Positions 24,911-32,981 of a stretch of DNA of 64,000 nucleotides are shown in pieces (within the stretch, counting starts at the first letter, position 1; each line of letters opens with the position of its first letter). The translations under genes were made by a program, and so were the position numbers. This DNA is from Hymenobacter metallicola. GTDB taxonomy: Bacteria; Bacteroidota; Bacteroidia; Cytophagales; Hymenobacteraceae. Under the pieces are notes generated by a model. It saw nothing but the letters and a program-made list of their open reading frames with translations. It had not been told where the DNA came from and made no database searches. The DNA lies in contig NZ_SRMB01000009.1 in the NCBI RefSeq assembly GCF_004745645.1, positions 1 through 64,000 on the forward strand. The letters run 5' to 3'.

Positions 24911-26524
24911 TCAATAGCCAGGGTTTTGCGCCAGCTTCCAGGTTTGGGCATCGTTCAGGGAAATGGGCAGCAGGGGCATCGGGTTGACCGACTGCTCGGT
25001 GGCCACGTGCGACTGGGCGCGCGCCCGGACGTCAGCCGGCAGAATGCTGAAGTAGCGGCCCGTACGAATCAAATCCCACAGGCGCAGCGACTCTTCCCCG
25101 AATTCTACCCGGCGCTCGTGCCAGATGGCGTTCAGCAGGGCCTGGCCCGACAAGCCGGGGGCCAGATCGGGCAAGGTGCCGGGCGGGGTGTTGGCGGGCT
25201 CGTAGGCCAGGGAGCCCAGCGTGGTGCCCGGCGGCCGGGTGGAATTGCGGGCCCGCTGCCGCACCTGGTTGACCAGCGCTACTGCTTCGGCGGATTTACC
25301 GAGCTGGGCGGCGGCTTCGGCCTTCATCAGCAGGATGTCGGCGTAGCGCAGCTTGCGGATGTTCTGCGGGCCCGACTCCGGGGCGTTGGGCGCCAGGATA
25401 GCCGCCTTGCGGTTGAAATAGCCCGTGGCATTCTGCGTCAGGTCGACGGGGTTGAGAATACCCAGCACGATGTCGTTGTTCTTGATGACGGTGACTTCGC
25501 GGCGCGGGTCGTTGGGCTCAAACTCGTCCACCAGATTTTGCGTGGGGTTGTTGAAGCCGTAGCCGAAGGTTCGGCGGTTGTTCTGAAAGATATTGTTGGT
25601 CGTACCCACCGAAATGGGGCCGTAGCCATCGTTGGAAGTGGCAAACTGGATTTCAAACAGCGACTCGCTGCTGTTCTCGCCGATTTCCTGGTGAATAGCC
25701 GCGTAGTTGGCCAGCAGGCTGTACTGGCCGGAGCTGATAACGGTGCTCGTCAGGTCGTACACTTCCTGCCAGGTGTGGTTGTTGCCGTTCACGGTGCCCA
25801 GCTGGTAGAGGATGACGCGGGCCAGGTAGCCGGTGGCCGCGCCCTTGGTGGCCCGGCCGTTGTCGGCGGCGGCGTAGGCGCCCTTCTCGGGCAGCAGGGC
25901 CGCGGCGGCCTTCAGGTCTTTTTCGATGAAGGCATAGGTCTGGGCAATGGTGGCGCGGGTCGCGTTGGGCGCCTCGGCGGGCGTCACGTTCTTTTCAAAG
26001 AGCGGCACGCCCCCGAAGCCCTTGACCAGGTTGAAGTAGAAATAGGCCCGCAGAAACAGGGCTTCGCCCTTCAGGCGCGCTTTCAGGGCCGCGTCGATGG
26101 TGCCCGCGTCGATGTTGTTAATCACCGTATTGGCCCGGGCAATGCCCGTAAAGCTGTGCACCCAGAGCGTGGTCACGGGCGGGTTCGAGGGCGGAATGTT
26201 CCAGGTTTTGAGCTCAATCAGGGACAAAAAGTCGCTGGGCGAGCTGCCGCCTTTCTCGGAATCGTCACTCATCAGGTCCCCGAACATCCATTCGTAGGTC
26301 TGGGCCACGTACTGGCCGGTGGGGTCGCCCCACTTGGGGCCCTGGTCCCAGGCGGCCACGTCGTAGACGGCGTTAATGGCCTGCACGGCATTGGTCGGGT
26401 CCCGGAACAGGTTGTCCTGGGTGGTGGTGCCCAGGGGCTCCTTATCCAGAAAGTCCTGGCAGCCCGAAGCCAGGGCGGTCGTTATCAGCAGGCCGAGCAG
26501 GACGGCGGCACGGGTGGGTTTCAT
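24911..26524 (-). CDS. SusD-like outer-membrane glycan-binding lipoprotein
   Basis: A 537-residue RagB/SusD lipoprotein. The ATG at 26524 puts the lipobox Cys at residue 22 (TTALASGC), and the start at 26542 would add six residues. Mature CQDFLDKEPLGTTTQDNLF is the usual SusD opening. A central TPR-like helical part contains GEALFLRAYFYFNLVKGFGGVPL, and the C-terminal ends with IWHERRVEFGEESLRLWDLIRTGRY, both family hallmarks. It forms the lid of the SusC transporter and binds the oligosaccharide at the cell surface. It begins 24 bases after the SusC stop. Confidence 0.96.
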   Translation of the reverse strand: MKPTRAAVLLGLLITTALASGCQDFLDKEPLGTTTQDNLFRDPTNAVQAINAVYDVAAWDQGPKWGDPTGQYVAQTYEWMFGDLMSDDSEKGGSSPSDFLSLIELKTWNIPPSNPPVTTLWVHSFTGIARANTVINNIDAGTIDAALKARLKGEALFLRAYFYFNLVKGFGGVPLFEKNVTPAEAPNATRATIAQTYAFIEKDLKAAAALLPEKGAYAAADNGRATKGAATGYLARVILYQLGTVNGNNHTWQEVYDLTSTVISSGQYSLLANYAAIHQEIGENSSESLFEIQFATSNDGYGPISVGTTNNIFQNNRRTFGYGFNNPTQNLVDEFEPNDPRREVTVIKNNDIVLGILNPVDLTQNATGYFNRKAAILAPNAPESGPQNIRKLRYADILLMKAEAAAQLGKSAEAVALVNQVRQRARNSTRPPGTTLGSLAYEPANTPPGTLPDLAPGLSGQALLNAIWHERRVEFGEESLRLWDLIRTGRYFSILPADVRARAQSHVATEQSVNPMPLLPISLNDAQTWKLAQNPGY

Positions 26525-26548
26525 AGAGGGTAGGTAGGACATACGTGG

Positions 26549-29500
26549 TTAGAACTGCAGGTTGAAGCCCAGGCGGTAGGTACGGGCCTGCGGGTAGTTA
26601 CCGTAGTCCACGCCGTAGGCCAGGGGGTTGTTGTAGAACGCCGCCGTCGATATCTCGGGGTCGTAGCCCGTGTACTTGGTCAGGGTAAAGACGTTATCGA
26701 CCGATACGAACACCCGGGCGCCGTTCACCTTCACCTTGCCCAGCAGCGACTGGGGCAGCGTATAGCCCAGCTCCATGTTGCGGGCGCGCAGGTAGCTGGC
26801 ATCCTCCACGTAGCGGCTGCTCATCCGGTCGTTGCCGTTGGTATCGGTCGAGGTGACGCGGGGCTGGTTGCTGTTGGGGTTGCTGGGCGTCCAGCGGTCC
26901 ATGCGGCTGGCGTAGAAGTTGCTCCACACGCCTACAAAGTCGGCCGACTTATTCAGGTTGAACGCCGCCCCGTTCAGCGCCTCGGCGCCCTGCACGCCGT
27001 AGAGCAGCACCTTGAAATCGAAGCCTGCGTAGTTCAGGCCCAGCGAGCCGCCGTAGGTGAAATCGGGGGTGGCAGAGCCCAGGTAGGTGTAGTCGGCGGC
27101 CGTAATCACCCCGTCGCCGTTGGTGTCCTGGTAGCGCACGTCGCCGGGCTGGGCCCCGGGCTGCACCAGCGTCCCGTCGGCGTTTCTGTAGGCGTCAATC
27201 TCGCCCTGATTACGAAATATCCCCTCGGCCTGCAAGCCGTAGAAGAAGGCTATTTCGCGGCCCACGTCAGTTAGGGTCGTGTTGTTGATTTGCGTCAGCA
27301 CGTTGCCGCTGGCAATGGGGTTGGCCCCGCCCAGGCTGGTCACGACGTTGTTGATTTTGGTGAAGTTAAGCCCCACGTTGTACTGGAGCTTGCCTAGCTC
27401 GTTGCGGTAGTTAAGGGCCAGTTCCAGGCCGCGGTTGCGCAGGGCGCCCACGTTGGCGCTGGCCGGGGCCTGACCGACGTAGTCGGGCAGGGGCAGCAGG
27501 GCAATCATGTCCCTGGTGCGGCGCTCAAAGTAGTCGGCCGTCAGGGTCAGGCGGCTGTCGAAGAGCTCGGCATCCAGGCCCACGTCGGTGGTAATGGCCG
27601 TTTCCCACTTCAGGTCCGGGTTGTTGATCTGGCTGATGGCCAAGCCGGGAGCGGCCACGCCGTTGAAGGAGTAGGTCTGGTTGTTGCTGGCCACGGAGGC
27701 ATAGCCGTAGTTGGGCGCGGCGTTCTGGTTGCCTACCTGGCCGTAGCTGGCCCGCAGCTTCAGCACCGAGAGGTAGCGCACGTCTTTGAGAAACTGCTCG
27801 TTGGAGATGTTCCAGGCCGCGCCTACCGACGGGAAGTAGCCCTTGCGCACGGGGCCCAGAAACTTCGAGGTCTGGTCCAGGCGCAGCGTGCCCGTCACCA
27901 GGTACCGGTCCCGGAAATTGTAGTTGGCCCGCCCAAAGAACGAGGCCAGGCTCCCGTCGTACTGCGAGCTGCGCACCACGTTGCCCGTGCTGCGCGAGGC
28001 CGACGCGTATTGCAGCGAGGCATCGGCCGGCACGTTGAAGGCCGTGATGGAAATGCCGTTGCCGTAGCCCCGCTGGGCCTCCTGGCCCAAGGTAGCCGAG
28101 AAAGAGCTGTTGTCGGCGAAGGTTTTGGTGTAGTTGGCGTAGTTCGACCATACCCACGACACGTTCTCGCTGCGCGTCTCAATCAGGGCACTCTGGGCCC
28201 GCTGGTCCACCGGGCCGATGTAGTACTGGGGCTGGTAGACTTTGGGGTGGTTGTTGAAGTAGTTGATGCCAAACGTGGAGCGGAACGACAGGCCCTTGAC
28301 CAGCTCCACGTCGAGATAGCTGCTGCTGAACAGGTTGTTGTTCTGCAACTTGTTGTACTGCTGCTCGTCGAGGTAGCGCGGCACGTTCAGGGCATTGCGC
28401 GTAATGTTGTCCTCGTTGAAGGTCCCGTTGGGGCCGAACGGGTTGAGAACCGGGTTGGTTTGCAGGGCATATTGCAGCACGAGGTAGGGCTGGGAGCCTC
28501 CCTGGCCGTCGCCGCTGCCTGTCTGGTCATTGTGGGTAAACGTAGCCGCCACGCCCGCCTTGATGCGCTTGGTGAGCACGAGGTCGTCGTTCACCCGAAG
28601 CACATACTTTTTAAAGCCCGAATTCTTGATGATGCCGTCCTGCTGGAAGTAGCTGCCGCTGACTAGGAAGCGGTTTTGCTCGGTGCCGCCCGAGGCCGAC
28701 AGACTGTAGTTGGCAATCAGGCCCTTCTGCGTCACCAGATCCTGGTAATCAATGCCTTCGGCGTTGGTGGCAATGGCATTCTGCAGCAGCGGGGCATAGT
28801 CGGGCAGCGGCTTGCCGGCGTTGGTGAAGGCTTCCAGCACGAGCGTCGAGTACTGGGCAGCCGTGGTCAGGGGCAGCGTGCGCCGGATCTGCTGGAAGCC
28901 CGTGTAGCCCGACAGGTTGAACTGCGTGGCGCCGGCCTTGCCGTGCTTGGTGGTGATGAGCACCACGCCGTTGGCCCCGCGCGAGCCGTAGATGGCCGTG
29001 GCCGAAGCATCCTTTAAAATCTCGGTCGACTCAATGTCGGCGGGCAGCAAAAAGCCAATGTCACTGGTCTGGATGCCGTCCACCACGTACAGCGGGTCGC
29101 TGTTGTTGATCGTGCCCACGCCCCGCACCCGGATGCGGGTACCCGAGCCGGGCTGGCCGCTGTTGGAGGTCACTTCCACACCGGCTGCGCGGCCTTGCAG
29201 GGATTGTACGGGGTCGGAGGTGGCTACCTGGGTCAGCTGGGTCCCGCTGATGGAGGCTACCGAGCCGGTCAAGTCGCTTTTGCGGGCCGTACCGTAGCCA
29301 ATGACTACGACTTCGCTCAGGGCCTGCCTGTCTTCGCTCAGGGTTATGCGCAGGCCGGTAGCGGCTCCGGTTACGGGTACTTCCTGGCGGGTATAGCCCA
29401 CGAAGCTGAATACGAGCACGCTGTTCTCGGGAGCTTGCAGGGTAAAGCTGCCGTCGGGGCCGGTGCTGGCCCCGATAGACGTGCCTTTCACGACCACCGT

Positions 29501-29983
29501 TACGCCCGGTATACCGTCTCCTTTCGCATCGGTTACCCGCCCGGAAACGGGGACATCCGGTCTACCGGAATCGTTTGCGGAAACAGGCTCGGAAGCCGCC
29601 CGCAAGAGCACGCGCTTGTTGGCTACTTCATACTGAACCTTGAGTGGGGCCAATACTTCGTCCAGCACGGCCAGCAAGGGCGCGTCCTGGGCATTGATCG
29701 TCACTTTGCGGTCGGCCCCAACCAGCTGCTGGCTATATACAAACCGAATATTGGCCTGACGGGCAATCTGACTGAGGATTTCCTTGATGGTTTGTGCCTC
29801 TGCCTGCAACGTAATTTTTTGCTCGAGTACTCCCTGGTGCACCGTCAGGCGGGATGCTGCCGGGCCCGCCGCCGCAGCATGCGCGGCCGTTGTCAGGATC
29901 GGCAAGCACAGGACTGCCGTTTGCAGCAGCAACCCGCTCACCGCAGACCGGGCAGGCGGGGGGAACTGTACAGTTTTTTTCAT
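26549..29983 (-). CDS. SusC-like TonB-dependent transporter with STN signalling domain
   Basis: A 1144-residue SusC/RagA transporter. After the signal peptide comes an STN/secretin domain (about 50-115, with IKEILSQIARQANIRFVYSQQLVG), a carboxypeptidase-like domain (about 145-225, with GRVTDAKGDGIPGVTVVVKG), a plug (about 230-345, with GYGTARKSDLTGSVASI and DASATAIYGSRGANGVVLITT), and a barrel ending TYRLGFNLQF. STN domains contact an anti-sigma factor, matching the FecR gene directly upstream. Import of xylan oligosaccharides with SusD is inferred from the adjoining enzymes. Confidence 0.96.
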   Translation of the reverse strand: MKKTVQFPPPARSAVSGLLLQTAVLCLPILTTAAHAAAAGPAASRLTVHQGVLEQKITLQAEAQTIKEILSQIARQANIRFVYSQQLVGADRKVTINAQDAPLLAVLDEVLAPLKVQYEVANKRVLLRAASEPVSANDSGRPDVPVSGRVTDAKGDGIPGVTVVVKGTSIGASTGPDGSFTLQAPENSVLVFSFVGYTRQEVPVTGAATGLRITLSEDRQALSEVVVIGYGTARKSDLTGSVASISGTQLTQVATSDPVQSLQGRAAGVEVTSNSGQPGSGTRIRVRGVGTINNSDPLYVVDGIQTSDIGFLLPADIESTEILKDASATAIYGSRGANGVVLITTKHGKAGATQFNLSGYTGFQQIRRTLPLTTAAQYSTLVLEAFTNAGKPLPDYAPLLQNAIATNAEGIDYQDLVTQKGLIANYSLSASGGTEQNRFLVSGSYFQQDGIIKNSGFKKYVLRVNDDLVLTKRIKAGVAATFTHNDQTGSGDGQGGSQPYLVLQYALQTNPVLNPFGPNGTFNEDNITRNALNVPRYLDEQQYNKLQNNNLFSSSYLDVELVKGLSFRSTFGINYFNNHPKVYQPQYYIGPVDQRAQSALIETRSENVSWVWSNYANYTKTFADNSSFSATLGQEAQRGYGNGISITAFNVPADASLQYASASRSTGNVVRSSQYDGSLASFFGRANYNFRDRYLVTGTLRLDQTSKFLGPVRKGYFPSVGAAWNISNEQFLKDVRYLSVLKLRASYGQVGNQNAAPNYGYASVASNNQTYSFNGVAAPGLAISQINNPDLKWETAITTDVGLDAELFDSRLTLTADYFERRTRDMIALLPLPDYVGQAPASANVGALRNRGLELALNYRNELGKLQYNVGLNFTKINNVVTSLGGANPIASGNVLTQINNTTLTDVGREIAFFYGLQAEGIFRNQGEIDAYRNADGTLVQPGAQPGDVRYQDTNGDGVITAADYTYLGSATPDFTYGGSLGLNYAGFDFKVLLYGVQGAEALNGAAFNLNKSADFVGVWSNFYASRMDRWTPSNPNSNQPRVTSTDTNGNDRMSSRYVEDASYLRARNMELGYTLPQSLLGKVKVNGARVFVSVDNVFTLTKYTGYDPEISTAAFYNNPLAYGVDYGNYPQARTYRLGFNLQF

Positions 29984-30128
29984 AGAGGTAGAGTAGTGGG
30001 GTGTGGGAGTTTGGAAAAAAAGGAAACCTCAACAGTGTCTTCGCAATCGATTGAGTAAATAGGTTCGGAAGCTGCTACAGTGGTCAACATCAAGTGGGTC
30101 TTCCTCTGAACGGGGCTTGCGGGTAAGG

Positions 30129-31169
30129 CTAGGTGCCTGACTGGCCCTGGCAGCCGTTGCTGTGAAGGAGAATGGTAGCGTCGGAAAGCGTGTAGTAGGC
30201 GCCCAGGGACTTGCATAGCAAGCCCAGCTTCTCAAACAGAGGCTCGTCGTAGAAGGTAATGCTGACGGTGCAGTCAGCCAGTTTGGCCGTATCGTACTTG
30301 ATTTCAACCCCGTACGCTTTTTCCAGGGCCCCCAGCACGTCGGCCACGGGCCGCGCTTCAAACTCCAGGGGCTGGGGCGCCAGCACCACCGGCCGGTCTA
30401 CCAGCTCCTTTTTCAGGCGCTGGTGGGCCGCTGAGTACACCACCTGCTGGTTGGGCAGCAGCACGACTCCCCGGGCGGCCGGGCGCGCGGGAGAAGCATC
30501 CAGCTGCGCGCCCTGCCGGGCCTGAACGGCCACCTTGCCTTCCCGCACCGCTACCGAAGCGTCTTTATCAGCTGCGTAGGCTTTCACCCGGAAGCTGGTG
30601 CCGAGCACAGTGGTAACCACTTGTTTGGTGAACACCAAAAAAGGTCGCTGAGGGTTTTTACTGACCTGAAAGAAGGCCTCGCCTTCCAGGTGCACTTCCC
30701 GTCGGGGGCCCGTCAGGGCCGTGCGGTAGCGCAGGCTGCTGCCCGGGTGCAAGCTGATCCGGCTGCTGTCGGGCAGGCGGAAATTCAGTATCTGCCGGGT
30801 TGAGTTAGTGCGCAGCTGCCACGTAGTGGCGGCGGCAACCTGGTTGGGTGGGACAGGCGCCCGCAAACGGCTGGTGGCCAGCACGAGCAAGCCCAGGCTG
30901 ACGGCTAGCAGGGCCAGGACTGCGGCCCAGCGCCAGGGCGTCGAGGGCCACATGGCCACTACCCGGGCCGCCGGCTCGGTTGGGTGGCGGTGTTGCATCA
31001 GCCGCGCCCAGATGGCCTGCTCTACTTCGGCCGGCTTGTGGGCGGGCAGGATCTGTCCGTCCGCTTCTTCGAGCCGGTCGTACCAGTGCTCGACCAACGC
31101 CTGTTCCTCAGGCGTGCACTGACCGGCAAGGTAACGGTGCAGCAGATTGTGAAATTCGGGTTCCGTCAC
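30129..31169 (-). CDS. FecR-family anti-sigma factor
   Basis: A 346-residue inner-membrane protein. The cytoplasmic part (about 1-75, with YLAGQCTPEEQALVEHWYDRLE) would hold the ECF sigma factor. One membrane span follows (about 80-98, WAAVLALLAVSLGLLVLA), then a periplasmic FecR domain (about 120-230, with VHLEGEAFFQVSKNPQRPFLVFT) and a C-terminal STN-like DUF4974 domain (about 270-340). It relays substrate occupancy of the STN-bearing SusC to the sigma factor. It lies between the sigma factor and SusC genes, the usual order in Bacteroidota. Confidence 0.95.
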   Translation of the reverse strand: MTEPEFHNLLHRYLAGQCTPEEQALVEHWYDRLEEADGQILPAHKPAEVEQAIWARLMQHRHPTEPAARVVAMWPSTPWRWAAVLALLAVSLGLLVLATSRLRAPVPPNQVAAATTWQLRTNSTRQILNFRLPDSSRISLHPGSSLRYRTALTGPRREVHLEGEAFFQVSKNPQRPFLVFTKQVVTTVLGTSFRVKAYAADKDASVAVREGKVAVQARQGAQLDASPARPAARGVVLLPNQQVVYSAAHQRLKKELVDRPVVLAPQPLEFEARPVADVLGALEKAYGVEIKYDTAKLADCTVSITFYDEPLFEKLGLLCKSLGAYYTLSDATILLHSNGCQGQSGT

Positions 31170-31309
31170 GGGGCGCAGGGGTTGGCAGGGTGCTGACTAG
31201 GAAGTCACCCAAGTCGCCGATTACCCTCACGTCAACCGCATTTATTTTTTACCCCGTATTCTAAATCAACCAGTGGATAATGGTAATTTACTTACTGTCA
31301 GAATGTTAC

Positions 31310-31909
31310 CTATTTGATAAAAAATAGCAGGGGCCAGATCAGCATCAGAAACTGGCGCAGGTAGAGTCGCATGAGCTTGAGCGATTTCCGTAAATGGTAC
31401 TCTACCGTTTTCTCCGACAAGTTCACGCGCACCGAGATTTCGGGAATAGTATACTGCTCCAGGCGGCTCAGGCGAAACACTTCCTGGGCTTTCTCGGACA
31501 GGTGCTGCATGCCCGCAGTCAGGGCCTCGTTCAGGTCAATGAATGCCACGGCTGCTTCCGTGCCGTTGTCGGCCTCGCTCAGGTGCAGGCGGCAGAACAG
31601 CTCGTAGCTCGTCCGCACCTTCTCGGATTTGATGTAGTTGATGACGCGGTAGCGAAGGGCCGAAAATAGATAAGGGCCGGCTTGCTCAATCTGGGTGGTA
31701 GTGCGTTTGCTCCACAGCGCTTCGAACAGATCCTGCACCAGCTCCTCGGCAACCTGCCGGTTCTTCAGCTTCCCGTACGCAAGGTTGAAAAGCGGATAGC
31801 TATAGCGTGTATACAGTTCGGCAAAGGCTGCTTCATCCCCGGCCTGCATTGCCGCGAGTACGGCAGAATCCGGCATACCAGCATAAGAAGATAGAGCAGC
31901 GGACTTCAC
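31310..31909 (-). CDS. ECF RNA polymerase sigma factor
   Basis: A 199-residue sigma-70 family ECF factor. Region 2 (about 30-95) has AAFAELYTRYSYPLFNLAY and VAEELVQDLFEALWSKR. Region 4 (about 130-190) has LSEKAQEVFRLSRLEQYTIPEISVRVNLSEKTVEYHL. A hydrophobic tail (FLMLIWPLLFFIK) ends the protein, a common oddity in Bacteroidota paralogues. The start shown is a GTG; the ATG at 31876 (MPDSAVLAAMQAGDEAAF) is equally plausible. It would drive transcription of the SusC/SusD genes when released by FecR. Confidence 0.94.
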   Translation of the reverse strand: MKSAALSSYAGMPDSAVLAAMQAGDEAAFAELYTRYSYPLFNLAYGKLKNRQVAEELVQDLFEALWSKRTTTQIEQAGPYLFSALRYRVINYIKSEKVRTSYELFCRLHLSEADNGTEAAVAFIDLNEALTAGMQHLSEKAQEVFRLSRLEQYTIPEISVRVNLSEKTVEYHLRKSLKLMRLYLRQFLMLIWPLLFFIK

Positions 31910-32545
31910 ACCTTAAAAATTAAGCAACACTACAAGTAGTAACGAATATACAGTTGAATGTCAAATAAGTCCACTCCGAGGCGTCGGCGTTTGCCTGGGT
32001 TGTGCTAGCCGGTCCGGTGCAACGACCCGCCGCACGCTGCTGCAGGACATGGAGCCCATCCGTATGGTTTACAACAAGAACCGCTACCGGGGACGGAAGT
32101 TCACGAAGGCCTCGGTACGGGAAGGGAAGTGCCCTAAGGGGGCGGGTAGCGGCCTGGCCTACTTCAGAGACCTGACCAGGCCCGGGGGCACGGTTGGCAG
32201 CACGGAGCTCCTGCAGCTGCGCTCGTGTTTACCCTTAGAAATATAGCAATGCTCCGCGTAATTCTATTCCTCGCTGCTAAGGCAAGGGCTTTACGGGCGT
32301 AGCATTTCCCGTTGGCGCATGGGCTTGGCCCCAATCGTGGTAAAAAGCGCGGAAGGTGCAACAGGCTCCGTTTGGCGACGCTTGACCCCGCCGTTGTTTC
32401 AGGCAGTACGACCAAGCAAAAAGCCCTTGGCATGCCCGTGCGCCAGGCTACCCACCCAGAGCATGTAACCGCTGACGGCGTCGGGGTTCTTCTCATAACG
32501 AGGCGAAAATTTCGCTAATGGAAGTGCCTGGACCCGGCACACCTT
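31910..32545. other. Gene-poor junction between hemicellulose locus and defence island
   Basis: No ORF here has convincing protein character. Short open frames at 32049-32246 and 32312-32518 show no recognised family and change composition abruptly. The first 60 bases upstream of the sigma factor are AT-rich and probably hold its promoter. The stretch looks like decayed sequence, in keeping with the kinase relic that follows. Confidence 0.45.
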
Positions 32546-32815
32546 GTGCGCATCCATCTAGTCGTACACCTAGCCGGGCCGCAGCCGGTACGGAAGGTGA
32601 ACAACGGCTTGGACGTCGGCGCGCGCAGGTATGGCCAGAAAGTGTTTCACCTGCTTCGCCGCCAGAGTGGCTATACGACCGAGGCGGGCATGAGACTGCA
32701 CCTGGTCAGCTGTATCGAGGTTGATAGTCCGAAAAACCAAGGCGCCACGTTCCGTGTCGAGTTGAGTCAAAGCTCAGGGGAAGTAGGACGAGCTATACAG
32801 TTCTACTCCAGGTAA
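32546..32815 (+). pseudogene. Relic of a sensor histidine kinase C-terminus
   Basis: The frame reads VRKVNNGLDVGARRYGQKVF, HLLRRQSG, TEAGMRLHLV, then IEVDSPKNQGATFRVEL. This tracks the last 60 residues of a HATPase_c domain: N/G1 boxes (DNGxGID), F box (KVFxLFxRL), G2 (GxGxGLxLV) and the terminal IEVxSxxGQGATFRV. Key residues are eroded (DNG to NNG, GTG to TEA) and about 6-8 residues before IEVDS are missing. Everything upstream in the kinase is gone. It lies 45 bases before the left recombination-type site of the defence island. Confidence 0.6.
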
Positions 32816-32859
32816 GAAGATGTATAGCCCATCGATAGATTTTAAGCGTTGTATGAATA

Positions 32860-32892
32860 TTAGTACCGATAATACTGACTTATCGGTACTAA
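32860..32892. repeat. Recombinase-type palindromic site A (left island edge)
   Basis: Perfect 13-bp inverted arms (TTAGTACCGATAA at 32860-32872 and its complement at 32880-32892) flank a 7-base spacer, TACTGAC. The inner halves CCGATAA/TTATCGG are identical to those of the site at 56984-57018 next to a tyrosine recombinase gene. Arm length and spacer size fit a tyrosine-recombinase core site. It lacks a T run, so it is not a terminator. Confidence 0.6.
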
Positions 32893-32981
32893 GTCCTCTA
32901 ACTGTTACGAGTAGAGCTGCTACACCTAGCCTCTTTGGCTGGCTTATTCGAGGTGGTGGAAGTACAAAATTTGTCTTTAGG

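Noticed and set aside
32860..32892. Site A as a simple terminator of the helicase gene
   Set aside because: No T run follows either arm, it lies 90 bases past the stop, and its geometry matches the site next to the recombinase gene.
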